Shown here: one piece after another, positions 47,626 through 59,313 of the stretch
How positions within the stretch are numbered: position 1 is the stretch's first letter
Layout: every line of letters begins with the position of its first letter
NCBI RefSeq assembly: GCF_000004075.3
Contig: NC_026656.2
Coordinates: 13,206,001 to 13,270,000 of the forward strand
Direction of reading: 5' to 3'
Origin: Cucumis sativus
Lineage: Eukaryota; Streptophyta; Magnoliopsida; Cucurbitales; Cucurbitaceae
Length of the DNA stretch: 64,000 nucleotides
The notes under the pieces: model-generated
What the model was told of the DNA's origin: nothing
Databases searched by the model: none
The model's input: the letters and a program-made list of their open reading frames with translations, nothing else
Translations under genes and position numbers: made by a program

Positions 47626-47999
47626 ATATTTTTAGAAGACTTAAGAATCTACGTAAGTTCAAACATTTATGGTATAAGTATGAGTTATGAAGTATAGAAA
47701 GAAAATCATAGTGACCTACAACATATTTTCTTTTAATAATTATAAAAAAGAAAAAAGAAAAATTGTCTAAGCTATTGAGTTGATTTGGTGTCCACATCTT
47801 TGTCTAAGCAAAAGATGCATTAATTACATATTAAAATTTGACCATATTCAATATGTTATAAACACTAATGACCACAATCCTTTTTGGTACAAAAGTTAAG
47901 AGAAAATGGGAATTATTAATTAAGGCTTGTAATTATGAATTGATTGTGACCTAAGCTCTCCAAATCACAAATATGTATTCACTTCCAACAAACAATTAC

Positions 48000-48200
48000 C
48001 TAAATATTTTTAAACAGTTGTAAAAAGTTTCAAAACAATTCGATAGATTTTAAATATAGTAAAATATCACGGACTATATTTGCGTCTATTTATATCATTA
48101 TTGACACATTCTATCTCGATCCATTCTAGATTGTGATAGTTTGTTACTTTTATTAAATATTTTGGTTTATTTTGATATATTTAAGAATAGTCTCAATAAA
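48000..48200. repeat. Dispersed foldback-like repeat (tagcaaaat/gatag family), copy 4
   Basis: 'aaatatagtaaaatatcac' at left and 'tattaaatattttggtttatttt' at right flank 'tctatctcga' and 'gtgatagttt'. It is more degraded than copy 2. Confidence 0.5.
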
Positions 48201-49347
48201 AAATTATATAAATATTTTTATTGGTGTCGATAGTAAAAAAAAAAATATTTCATTAATAATATTCCTCACTTTTATAAAATAATTAAATAGAAAATGGTCA
48301 AAAATAAAATATTTATAGTAGAAAAATTAAGTGTAAATGAACATGACCATAGGGGAAGTAGTTGGTAATTTTTTTCAATTTTTTAAAAAACTAGTATTTC
48401 ATCTCATAATAATAATAATAATAATAATTTTTTAAAAAAATAAATATCAAAAGCTAAAGATAGTAATGAAATAATTTTACATGATTTTTGCCAAAAAATA
48501 ATATTGATGAGCAACAAACTTTTCAAAGTCATTAGAAATGAATTAACCTTTAAAAAAATAAAATAAAAAAATACAAATCTATAGGCAACAATTTGAATAT
48601 GCACAATCAAATTGAGTTTCTACGAATTTAAATTAATTACCTTCTTAAAATAATCAAGTTAAATAAAAATAAAGAAAGAAAAGTTTGATAAACCAATTTG
48701 GTAGAGTAGGCTTTTTGAGATATTGTCCACTTATTGAGTATTCAATTTTGAGTACAATGATAGCTTTAAAACATGTTCCCCTACTATCACACATTATTTA
48801 ATATATCATAATGTATATAACATTCATTTTAATATTCACCAAATTATTCATTTACAATCATTATATAAATAATTTGTATATGTCTATCTATGCACTATTT
48901 TTTTGTGGATTTATGATTTTACTTTTCTATTCCTCACATTTGTGAGAAATACAAAAAACCAACTCCATATTTTATTTAAATAATATAATACTTTCTTGAA
49001 ATAAATAATTCCATAAATATTACTATTTAATCCAACAATGATTAAGTGTTAATCTTTCTATATTTAGCCTAGAGTATTATTAATCCTTGATTTAAATTTC
49101 ATTTTAGTTTTTATTGTTTTCTTTTGTTTTCTTTTTTTACTTTTAACTAAAAACATTATTTTTAGATATAACAAAATATCACATTACACATAATTTTCAC
49201 ATACAACTCTACACTAACATAAAGTGTAAAGATTGATATTGAGATTTTAATGCTTATAATATATTATAAGCACATAAATTGATAAGAAGAAGAAAAAAGA
49301 GAAGCGTAATTATTGGCGATCCATAAGGGCATTTTGGTAAGGGGAAG

Positions 49348-49358
49348 TTTATATAAAT
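49348..49358 (+). promoter_or_regulatory. TATA box of the ADF gene
   Basis: TTTATATAAAT lies 84-94 bp upstream of the ADF start codon and is followed by a CT-rich leader (CACTCTCACTCACTCACC) typical of plant transcription starts about 30 bp downstream. Confidence 0.7.
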
Positions 49359-49441
49359 CCCCAAACCGAGTTTCACTCTCACTCACTCACCGTACTCTCC
49401 ATTTTCAGACCTCAAAACTTTTCCACCTCAACCTCTCAGCA

Positions 49442-50139
49442 ATGGCGATGGCTTTCAAAATGGTAAAATCTATACTAATTTCCTTCACTTCATCTCTTAC
49501 AATCAATATCCTCATTTTTTTTTCTTTTCTTCTTCAGGCAACCACTGGAATGTGGGTAAGCGACGAGTGTAAGAATTCATTCATGGAGATGAAATGGAAG
49601 AAAGTGCATAGGTATATCGTGTTTAAGATCGACGAAGGATCCAGATTAGTCACCGTCGATAAAGTCGGCGGTCCTGCCGAAAGCTACGATGATCTCACCG
49701 CTTCATTACCAAACGATGACTGTCGATACGCGGTCTTCGATTTTGATTTCGTTACTGTTGATAATTGCCGTAAGAGCAAGATCTTCTTCATCGCTTGGTA
49801 TATTCATCGATTCTGTTCTGTTTTTCCTCGATCGCGCATGTGAATCTTGCTTTTCTGTTAAAATCTCTGATTGATTCATTAGATGAGTTTTTGGTTGGTT
49901 GGTTCTGATTGTAATGATCAGGATACATGGAATTAAACCCTGACTAATTGTTTGAATTGAAGGGATCTGTTTGAATGATTTGGTACAGGTCACCGACGGA
50001 ATCAAGAATAAGAGCGAAAATTTTGTATGCAACTTCAAAGGATGGATTGAGGAGAGTACTTGAAGGAATTCATTATGAAGTTCAAGCAACTGATCCAACG
50101 GAGATGGGGATCGATGTGATCAAGGACAGAGCAAAATGA
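49442..50139 (+). CDS. Actin-depolymerizing factor, ADF5/ADF9 subclass
   Basis: Cytosolic/nuclear ADF-cofilin protein. Most plant ADFs sever and depolymerise actin filaments; the ADF5/ADF9 subclass is known to bundle them. Exons: 49442-49462, 49538-49797, 49989-50139; 432 nt, 143 residues. The first exon encodes only MAMAFKM, an N-terminal extension typical of this subclass; other plant ADFs normally start MANAASGM with a one-codon first exon. The ADF domain reads KKVHRYIVFKID, SYDDLTASLPNDDCRYAVFDFDF, NCRKSKIFFIAWSPTESR, the actin-binding long helix KILYATSKDGLRRVLEGIHY, and ends in EVQATDPTEMGIDVIKDRAK. Intron 1 is 75 bp and intron 2 is 191 bp. I cannot tell ADF5 from ADF9 by sequence alone, but map position next to SBT1.6 and CYP21-1 fits the ADF9 locus of Arabidopsis. 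Confidence 0.93.
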
Positions 50140-51389
50140 ACAAATAATTAGAAAGAAAGAAAAAACTAATCTCTTTAGGTATCTTTTACTTTGAATTTTG
50201 AATAATCAAATGACTATCTGCTTTTCTTTTTCTTTGTTCTTGGTTTGTTCATCATTTTTTTTTTTTTTCTTCTTCTTTTGTTTGGGGACTAATGTAAGTA
50301 AAAGAAAAAGGAGGAAAAGGGAAATTAAAGCCACTTTTCTTTTATGTATTATTAATGGGTTTAATTTGGAAAGAAAGAAAAAGGAGAAAAGGAGAGCTTA
50401 TAATTTATGACTATGATGTTATAGTGTGTAATTTAAATCTTATAATTGTAATTCAAATACATTATTGTTCTTCTTGTTCTTATTATTTTTATTATCTTTT
50501 TCCCTTTTCATTTTCTTCCCCACTTCCTATTTGATTTTTGACACCACCATTTCTTCATTCATACACTTTATGCAATTATTTATCATTTATTTTTTTTTAG
50601 GTTTAGATATATGTATATCAATTATATATAGATATACATATATATGTGCTAAAGATATAGATTGAAGTTCTACTTTTTTTTTTTTTTAGAATTGTTATCA
50701 ATACAAAATTTAGAAATTCATAAAAAAAAATCTTGTAAAAAAACATACATTAATGAAAATATTGATATGTAAAGAACATAAATTTAAATATATGTTGGGA
50801 ATTTGAGATTGGAAAAAAGAATGAATCTGTAGGAATTTTATAATAATATTTATGAAAGTGAGATTGATAGTACTATTTATATATAGTTTATAAGATCAAT
50901 AATACAATTAGAATACATCATCCAACATACACACATGAGATTTTAATGTAAATAATGAATTTATATCACATTATTTTACATTACGACTTGTTTGTTTGTG
51001 ATAGAAGATTGGAATATGATGACGCATGAAATGATCATATGATTTATTTGGAAGCCATTTTTAGATGATAATAATAATGATGATATAAAGTCTCTAAATT
51101 AATATTATACTATATGCTTTTGTTTATGTATTGTGACCATATATGAAGTATTATTGCATGGTGGGTAATTATGGACAATGACTTAGGAACACAAATGTGT
51201 TGAGGTTTTGGATGAAAGATGAGTAATGATGGTTCATTTTCTTTTTCAGCTGCAAGAAAGTAGACATAAAGACAATTAAATAACATATTGACATTATATA
51301 ACCATCATCAATTGTTTCTTTTTAGGGTTAATTTTGGAATAATTATATATACTTTTGTGACGTGTTATAAGAATATTGATGTTTATCCA

Positions 51390-51520
51390 AATTTATCAAT
51401 GATAGGTATTAGTAGTCAATGTCTATAAATGCATTGATTGATAGGATATTAATCTATCAATGTCTATCAGAATCTGAAACTTTACTAAATTTTGGTTTAT
51501 TACGTTAGTATTGAAAAAAT
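51390..51520. repeat. Dispersed foldback-like repeat (tagcaaaat/gatag family), copy 5
   Basis: The core 'tatcaatgataggta', 'gattgataggatatta' and 'tctatcaatgtctatcag' is followed by the right arm 'actaaattttggttta'. The left arm is mostly lost. Confidence 0.5.
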
Positions 51521-52071
51521 ATCCATAATTATCAACTATTAATCTCAATATAAATATATGAATACTAATAATAAGATTTATAACTTAGTTTGGAAGTAAA
51601 AGTGATTCCATTATTAATTTAAATAACTTCTTTATTTATTCAATAGTCGACACATATACGCATACCATCGTACTAAAGTATTGCCGGTAGATAATCTAGT
51701 CTTGAGGCTAATTGTACAAATACTACAAATTTATTATAGTTGAATTAGAAATTATATATATATATTAATAAGGTCTATGTAACTGTATTTGCTAAATTGC
51801 AAAAATAGCAAATTTAAATTCTGATAACCCTTTGATAGTTGTCTAATATTACTAATTTGTCATATTTATGATAGGTGGAAAGTAGGTGTGATGAAATGTT
51901 TTTAATCATATAATGGAATTTCGCTTTTATATATATATAATTTCGCTTATGTTCATATTTATATATATATAACTATGCCTTTTTTTCCCTTTTAGTAATA
52001 GCAATTTGGAATCTAATAAAAAAAGTTTCCCTCTTGTAAAAGTTTTTATGTAGGCTCGTTTTTATTTAATT

Positions 52072-52172
52072 ATGGGCCCCAAAGGAGGCCCAAAAAGGAT
52101 GGGGATGATTTTGTGGTTTGCTTTTTAGGCCCATTTGGATTTTTGAATGGACATAAGATCGATGTAATGGGC
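52072..52172. promoter_or_regulatory. Cluster of four GGCCCA/TGGGCC (site II/TCP-type) motifs
   Basis: ATGGGCCCC, GGAGGCCCAA, AGGCCCATTT and ATGGGCCTC fall within 100 bp. Site II elements (TGGGCY) are bound by TCP factors in promoters of growth-related genes. No adjacent coding region is visible within 2 kb on either side, so the role is unknown. Confidence 0.35.
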
Positions 52173-54834
52173 CTCAAAATGTCCTCTTTGCTAGTAAGGG
52201 GAGAAAAATGAGCATTACTATCATATTTGAATGAAGTTAGATATTCTTTCTATTATTCAACCATCACTGCAAGAAGAATTAAAATAGTTAAATGAAGGTT
52301 TAAATAGGGTTTGAGGTAGGTGAGCCACGAGGTAAGGCCTCTTTAAGTTCACCCTAAGCCTCAATGGAATATGAAATCGTGGGTAGCCATGCACACCCAC
52401 AATGTAGTAAGTATATCAAAAGATTAAAGAATGATGGGATGTTTGAGGGCCCTAAATCTTGAGAGGATAATGAATGCCCCCAACTCAAGTCCCCTACTTG
52501 TATGCCTTATCACTCTTTAAGGATCCAATGAATTTGCATATCTACACTTCTTCTACAACAAAAAGTTATTTAATGTGTATATATATATACATAACCAATA
52601 TATTAATTGTGAATCATATTAAAAAAAAAAAAAGCAAATCACCTCGTGTTTTTATAATATATACAAGGTTGCACCATAGATAGACTATCTTGCATTATAG
52701 AAAGAAGCTTGCACTATGTTGGTGCTTGTCCATCAAGACTCCAACGATCTACTCAGTGTATATAGTTTAATTAAAGAGAGTTAGAGAATAGATATTTCAT
52801 ATAGTGTTTGTAGAGTACCCTAGTTGTGTTGATTGTTGAGACATTTTGATTATATAGAAAAAAATTATATTATAAGGATCACGTGGTTAATTAAATTTTG
52901 GTATAATTAATATTTAACCATTACTAGTTTACGTTAACTATTATTAATTGACAAATCCAAACTATAAATTCGTGTTTAAACATTTGGGCATGCATGTACT
53001 GTCCATAATGGCCAACCCTTGAGGTCGAGCTTAATATGTACTCTCTAAACTTTCACGGTCAATTTCTATATATTGGTGTTTATGGTTCTTGTTGATCCTT
53101 TAGTCCTTCTTAGGAAGTTCCAAATAGCCCCCTTTACTTTAAATAATATTTATGAGTAATCCCTACACTTAACTATATTTTTTATCCATAAAAGACTCAT
53201 TTAAAAGGCTAAAAAACAAATGACTCAAATTCTTTAAAAGAATTTCCAACGCAACATTATCCTCAATATTGATTTAATGATTTTGATCAGCTTCCTCTCA
53301 AGCACTATAGCTTTTTCTCATCTCTCATGGTCTTGGTCTTTCCCGTTGGACACCCACACGTTTTCCCTCATCTCCCACACATCTTCTTCTTCTCCAACAT
53401 GGAGTGACACCAGCCAAAAAGGGAGAGATTGAAAGACACTAACGAAAGGAGCAAGATAAGACTAATTTTTCACATGCATTTTGATGATTCAACTTGAATT
53501 TCACGTCAGTAAAAGTTTATTCGCCCATCTTTCAAGAAAAAAACAAGTGACTCCTCATTTTTGGATGATCCTCATGTTATCTATTATTATTATTAGAGAA
53601 AGTGTAAAATGAAAAATATTATTCAGAGGCATTTTGTCGGCATTCTATTTTTAAAATATAAATTAAAAAAAGAAAAGAAAAAATCAGTTTGTTTTTATTT
53701 TGATTGGCGTTCAATAAATAAGCATTGTGTTTATTTATTAAAGTAATTTAGTATTACAATCGCTTTCTCTTAAATTTACATTGGAAAGTAATTAATTCAA
53801 ATAACAAATATAGCGACAAACACGGAGGAAACATTTGACCATCTTTTCTCTTTTCTCTTTTCTTTTCTTTTTCTTTTAACTTACCATTTGTGGGTTCCAC
53901 TCAATTATTCGATCTTCACCCTTCATTCACACTTGGCATTTCAAAATGGACGGTTTGATCATAGTAAACAAAATGGGCACGCCTTCCAAACAAACCACCA
54001 TCCCCTCTATTTTCTTTCAACCTCAAACCTATTCTTCCACACCTTCACAACTTTTAATGCTACCAATTTAGTACAATATCACCTTCATGCCTTCTCACTA
54101 CACAACATTTACATCATTCAATTCATCTATTATAATGTTATGCCTCCAAAGTTTTATCAATGCTCCTTTATCTCTAATGCCAATCAGCTATTGAATTTAA
54201 TCAAACAATGTATCCTTACCCTTTTAACATTTTCATACATCAAACTTATAAATACTTTCGAATGAATAAATAAAGTTAATTTGATTAGATATTCACACCT
54301 CATTCATTTGCTTTGTCAACTTATGGACCACACAAACTTATACATTCTTAAACCAAAATAATGGACATTTGAAAGCCTATAAAGTATGATTGATGTAGTG
54401 ATGTTAAATAATATTATATGAATGTGATCATCTATATGTATATATTTTGAGATTGGGAAAAAAGAAGTACTGTGTCTAATCTTTGCTTAGCTTAGTTTTC
54501 AAAGTGTTGTTATATCATATTTAAATAATGTGGATTTGAATATTTGTCTTCCATCTTAGCTTTGATGTGATATTGAAAGGAATAAAAGAAAATGGAGTTT
54601 GGAGTTATTAGAAGGAGAGGAAACAAAATGAATTGAGTTTAAGAAGTAGAGAAGACAAGTAATTGAAGTAAGGTTTGTGTTGTTTGAAGGTAAGTTTGCA
54701 TGATGACTCTAACACCATCACACATTAATTCCAAACTACCTACCCACGTTATCATGCCTAAATTATGTACATTATTCTAAAACTCATCCAATATCCATGT
54801 CTCTACTTATTTATTTATATATATGTATATATCG

Positions 54835-55245
54835 GGAATAGTTTCTATATTTTCGGCATATCAGTTATCGATTTTAGTCCTTAGATTTTGAGTTTATAGT
54901 TTCAATTTAGACTATAAATTTTAGAATCTTACAACTTTACTCTAAGTTTGGTTTCTGAGTTTCAAAAGTTACAATTTCAACATCAAACTTTCACTTTTCA
55001 TTTATAGAGGTAAAGTCATTCGTTCATTTAACAGAATAATAATTCATTAAGTTTCATAGTTTTTCTCATTACTGTTAGAACTAAAATTAAAATTTAAAGT
55101 CACGATTATTTTAAATTAATCAATAGAAATTAAAGTCAAAGACTAAAAAACGTCAAAACTATAAATCTTGAAATTTGGAGGTTAGATTGAAATAAAACTT
55201 AAATTTCATAGTTTTTTGAAATCTAGGAACCAAATAACAGGAAAT
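54835..55245. repeat. MITE-like foldback element
   Basis: The left arm 'tttagtccttagattttgagtttatagttt' type words (54870-54905) are approximately inverted at right ('aaactataaatcttgaaatttggaggtt', 55155-55190). The interior is AT-rich and non-coding, and the ends are imprecise. Confidence 0.4.
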
Positions 55246-55400
55246 TGTCAAAATAATAAATTTAGCAAAATTTTCATATTTTATCAATAATCGACATTTA
55301 TAGTCACAAATATGTTTGAATAAGTGACGTAAGTATGATTAATAGAATTCAAATTTTTAGTGTAAATTTGTAAATATTTTAATTGATTTTGTTACTTTTA
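55245..55400. repeat. Dispersed foldback-like repeat (tagcaaaat/gatag family), copy 6
   Basis: 'aaatttagcaaaattttcatatt' at left and 'tgtaaatttgtaaatatttta' at right flank 'atcaataatcgacatt' and 'gattaatag'. Degraded. Confidence 0.5.
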
Positions 55401-56997
55401 AAAATTATTTAAAAATTATAATTTAATTTTTCATCATGATCTATTATTCTTAATAATAATAAGTAAAGCACAGGCAAAATCAATTTTCAACAAAAAAAAA
55501 AAAAAAACTCAAATAAAATTTCACAAACATCTAATCATCCATTACAAATCATATCTTATACAAAAACACCCAAACAAAAATTAAGATTACATTATTAGTT
55601 ACATAAAAGTGGAAATGAATGCAAAATTTCACTCATTTCTTATCTTACCTTAAAAGTGGAGGAAGGATAGCCCACATTAAAATACTATTTACTCTCCCTA
55701 TATATATAACATTTAATTAATAATTAAGAAAAGAAGTGTTGTTTTTGAGAAAGAAAAGGGAAATGGTGTCACTATTCTTATTATTCCATTCCATGTTATG
55801 AGGATTTGTATGATTTTCTTTTTAAAATTTTGATTAATGTGAACCCCACGATCCAACGGCTATGATTACTCATCATGATATTAATACACTAATCAATTTT
55901 CATATCATATAATGAACTATAATATTTTAACTCAACGGTGTCGTTTTAACCAAATCTTATTTGTACTTTCTTCCGGTCCCCTCCTCCAAACATGCTGACT
56001 CACCATATCTCCTTTGACGATCATTTCGAACCCATCACTTTTTTTTTTCCTTTTTCCTTTTTCCATTTTCAATATATTTACATTTTAGCCCTTTTGTTTC
56101 TATACCTTTCTTCTAATGCTTATGGAAATAAATATGTGTTTATTATAACTTTGTAAATAGTTTGGTTTATTTTTTAATCTATTGATGAAGACATATTTCG
56201 GTAAAGTTGCCAATAATAAAATTTATGATAAAATATTTACAGTTTGTAAGGAAATAAAGTATGGTTGTGTATAGTGTAGATAGTTTATGGATTTTTCTTT
56301 TCTTTTTTTTGATAAAACTTCTATTTAAAAATATGAAATATAATGATGTTGTTTTTGTTGGATACTTTGTTTTTATGTTCCTTATCAAATAAGTTATAAA
56401 TTTTTAAAATATTTTTTTTCATTCTTGGGAATTGTAAGAATAGGTTTAAAAAGTCAAAAGTAGTTTTTAAAAAAGTAATTATATAATATGTTAAATTAGG
56501 AAAATTGAAGATACTTTATTTTTTAAAAATTGAGAGACTACATATTTAATCCTTAAGGACTTGTAGAGAGTGATTTGATTTTTTTAAATGAAGCGTATTG
56601 AAAAAACTTTGGTTTAATTTATTGGTTCTTTAGTTTGTTATCTTCGTTTTTAGAGCGTTTCAACATCAAAAGCTAAATTGGTAATGAAGAAATTGTTATT
56701 ATTTTAGAACTCAGTTTAAAAAAAACGGTTAAAAAGTAAATTAATAGGCACAAATTTCAAAAAAAGTTACCCAATAATATGTAAAAAGAATTTCACTTAT
56801 TTGTAGAAAAAAAAAAGGAAAAGGAATAAAAATAAATTATTATTTATTGGTTATTCATATTCTTATTCTTAATTATATGTTTAGATTGAAATAAATTAAA
56901 ATTAAAGAGAACTAAACAGTCCTCTTTATTATATTTTCATCCGATTCTCCTTTGTCGGTACATTCACTCACTCCCCATTTCCACTCTCCACTCTCTA

Positions 56998-59313
56998 ATG
57001 GCCGCTTTTCTCTCCACTTCCCTTTCCTCTTTCTTCTTCTCCTTCCTCCTTCTTCTCTCTACAGTTTCATCCCATTCCCCGTTGAAGACCTTCATCGTCC
57101 GCATCGACCGTTTCTCCAAACCCTCTGTTTTCCCCACTCATTACCACTGGTACACTTCCGAGTTCACCCAATCCCCCCAAATCCTCCATGTTTACGACAC
57201 CGTCTTCCATGGATTCTCCGCAACTTTAACTCAAGACCAAGTAGATTCCATCGGAAAACACCCTTCTGTTCTTGCTGTTTTTGAGGACCGTCGTCGTCAA
57301 CTTCACACCACTCGTTCCCCTCAGTTTCTCGGCCTTCGAAACCAGCGTGGTCTCTGGTCTGATTCCGATTACGGCTCCGATGTTATTATTGGAGTTTTCG
57401 ATACCGGGATTTCCCCTGAACGACGAAGCTTCTCTGATGTGAATCTCGGTCCGATTCCACGTCGTTGGAAAGGGGTTTGTGAGACTGGAACTAAGTTCAC
57501 GGCCAAAAACTGTAACAGGAAGATTGTGGGTGCGAGGTTTTTCTCTAAAGGTCATGAAGCAGGGGCCAACGCTGCTGGTCCGATTATTGGGATAAATGAT
57601 ACGATTGAGTATCGATCTCCGAGAGATGCTGATGGACATGGGACTCATACGGCATCGACGGCGGCTGGACGGCATTCGTTTCAGGCGAGTTTGGAGGGTT
57701 ATGCTTCGGGGATTGCAAAGGGTGTGGCTCCTAAAGCGCGTTTAGCGGTTTATAAAGTTTGTTGGAAAAACTCTGGTTGTTTTGATTCTGATATTCTTGC
57801 GGCGTTTGATGCTGCGGTTAACGATGGTGTTGATGTCATTTCGATCTCAATTGGAGGCGGGGATGGGGTTTCCTCGCCGTATTATCTCGACCCAATTGCA
57901 ATTGGATCGTACGGCGCCGCTTCTAAGGGTGTTTTCGTTTCGTCTTCGGCTGGAAACGATGGACCTAATGGAATGTCAGTGACGAACTTGGCACCCTGGG
58001 TTACGACGGTTGGAGCAGGTACGATTGACCGGAACTTCCCGTCGGTGGTGACTCTTGGAAACGGACGGAAGATTTATGGGGTTTCTCTCTACGCCGGAGC
58101 CCCGTTAAACGGTACAATGTATCCGTTGGTTTACCCTGGGAAATCAGGGGTTCTCTCTGTTTCGCTCTGTATGGAGAATTCGCTCGATCCTAAGGTTGTG
58201 ACCGGAAAAATCGTGATCTGCGACAGGGGAAGTAGTCCCAGAGTGGCTAAGGGTTTAGTCGTGAAGAAGGCCGGTGGTGTCGGGATGATTCTAGCAAACG
58301 GAATCTCAAACGGCGAAGGACTCGTCGGTGATGCCCATCTTCTACCTGCCTGTGCCGTCGGCTCGGACGAAGGCGATGCCATGAAAGCCTACGCATCATC
58401 CTCTACAAATCCCACCGCCACCATCGCCTTCCAGGGGACCATAATCGGAATCAAACCTGCGCCGGTAGTGGCTTCGTTTTCAGCAAGAGGGCCAAATGGA
58501 TTGAACCCAGAAATCCTAAAACCGGACATAATCGCACCAGGGGTTAACATTCTCGCCGCCTGGACAGACGCCGTCGGTCCAACCGGTTTGGACTTCGATA
58601 AACGAAAAACAGAGTTCAACATCTTGTCCGGTACATCAATGGCTTGTCCCCATGTAAGTGGAGCTGCCGCTCTGTTAAAATCAGCTCACCCAGATTGGAG
58701 TCCAGCAGCGTTAAGATCCGCCATGATGACCACCGCAAGTATCACCGACAACCGCCGCCAACCAATGACGGAAGAATCCACCGGAAAACCTTCAACTCCT
58801 TACGATTTCGGTGCCGGACATGTAAATTTAGGACTCGCAATGGACCCAGGTCTAATCTACGACATTACAAACACCGATTACATAAACTTCTTGTGCTCAA
58901 TCGGGTACGGCCCGAAAATGATCCAAGTCATAACAAGAACACCGGTTAGATGTCCGACGAAAAAACCATTACCGGAAAATCTGAATTACCCATCAATCGT
59001 AACAGTATTTTCAAGTCTATCAAAAGGGTGGTCGACAAAGTCGTTTATACGAACGGCGACTAACGTGGGGCCATCAAATTCAGTGTACAGAGTTAAAATC
59101 GAAGCTCCAAAAGGAGTGACAGTGAAGGTGAAACCATCAAAACTGGTGTTTTCAACGACGGTGAAGAAACAGAGCTTCGTTGTGGCAATTTCAGCCGACA
59201 ATCAGAATCTTGCACTGGGGGATGTGGGGGCTGTTTTTGGTTGGCTTTCTTGGTCCGATGGAAAGCATGTGGTCCGTAGTCCATTGGTAGTGACTCAATT
59301 AGAGCCCTTGTAA
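56998..59313 (+). CDS. SBT1.6: Subtilisin-like serine protease SBT1.6 (SLP2)
   Basis: Secreted S8 protease acting in the apoplast or cell wall. Intronless, 771 residues, full family length. A signal peptide spans residues 1-25 (FFFSFLLLLSTVSS). The I9 prodomain runs from about 31 to 103, with VFHGFSATL and ending QLHTT, so the mature enzyme starts near Thr104 (TTRSPQFLGL). The catalytic set is complete: Asp135 in GVFDTGIS, His214 in DADGHGTHTAS, Asn320 in SSSAGNDGP and Ser547 in LSGTSMACPHVSG. A PA domain is inserted at about 350-485 (TGKIVICDRG, VKKAGGVGMIL). The C-terminal fibronectin-III-like domain covers about 660-768 (NLNYPSI, RTATNVG). The start is the first ATG after the CT-rich leader; 45 bp upstream an ATG in another frame is a shadow. 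Closest recalled relative is Arabidopsis At4g34980. The coding region is markedly richer in G+C than its flanks, as expected of an intronless subtilase. Confidence 0.95.
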   Translation: MAAFLSTSLSSFFFSFLLLLSTVSSHSPLKTFIVRIDRFSKPSVFPTHYHWYTSEFTQSPQILHVYDTVFHGFSATLTQDQVDSIGKHPSVLAVFEDRRRQLHTTRSPQFLGLRNQRGLWSDSDYGSDVIIGVFDTGISPERRSFSDVNLGPIPRRWKGVCETGTKFTAKNCNRKIVGARFFSKGHEAGANAAGPIIGINDTIEYRSPRDADGHGTHTASTAAGRHSFQASLEGYASGIAKGVAPKARLAVYKVCWKNSGCFDSDILAAFDAAVNDGVDVISISIGGGDGVSSPYYLDPIAIGSYGAASKGVFVSSSAGNDGPNGMSVTNLAPWVTTVGAGTIDRNFPSVVTLGNGRKIYGVSLYAGAPLNGTMYPLVYPGKSGVLSVSLCMENSLDPKVVTGKIVICDRGSSPRVAKGLVVKKAGGVGMILANGISNGEGLVGDAHLLPACAVGSDEGDAMKAYASSSTNPTATIAFQGTIIGIKPAPVVASFSARGPNGLNPEILKPDIIAPGVNILAAWTDAVGPTGLDFDKRKTEFNILSGTSMACPHVSGAAALLKSAHPDWSPAALRSAMMTTASITDNRRQPMTEESTGKPSTPYDFGAGHVNLGLAMDPGLIYDITNTDYINFLCSIGYGPKMIQVITRTPVRCPTKKPLPENLNYPSIVTVFSSLSKGWSTKSFIRTATNVGPSNSVYRVKIEAPKGVTVKVKPSKLVFSTTVKKQSFVVAISADNQNLALGDVGAVFGWLSWSDGKHVVRSPLVVTQLEPL

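Larger units (their letters stand above)
43001..49340. other. AT-rich intergenic region
   Basis: No supported gene. It includes the CTL 3' UTR (to about 43350), a 34-bp direct tandem repeat at 43646-43713, an A15 run near 45152, (TA)n at 47244-47264, GATAG-family repeat copies at 47485-47625 and 48000-48200, and an (AAT)n run near 48407-48428. The small ORFs at 44649-44933 read through a CT-rich patch and look non-coding. Confidence 0.6.
50140..56940. other. AT-rich intergenic region with scattered repeats
   Basis: No supported gene in 6.8 kb. It holds the ADF 3' UTR, T-rich runs (50255-50270, 50672-50687), GATAG-family copies at 51390-51520 and 55245-55400, a GGCCCA cluster at 52072-52172, CT-rich patches (53330-53400, 53845-53880), and a foldback element at 54835-55245. 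The 125-codon ORF at 53888-54265 is His/Phe/Asn-rich and matches nothing I know; I do not support it as a gene. Confidence 0.6.

Noticed and set aside
53888..54265. 125-codon ORF, His/Phe/Asn-rich
   Set aside because: It lies in CT-rich intergenic DNA with no recognisable domain, no plausible splice context and no hallmark of a short secreted peptide.
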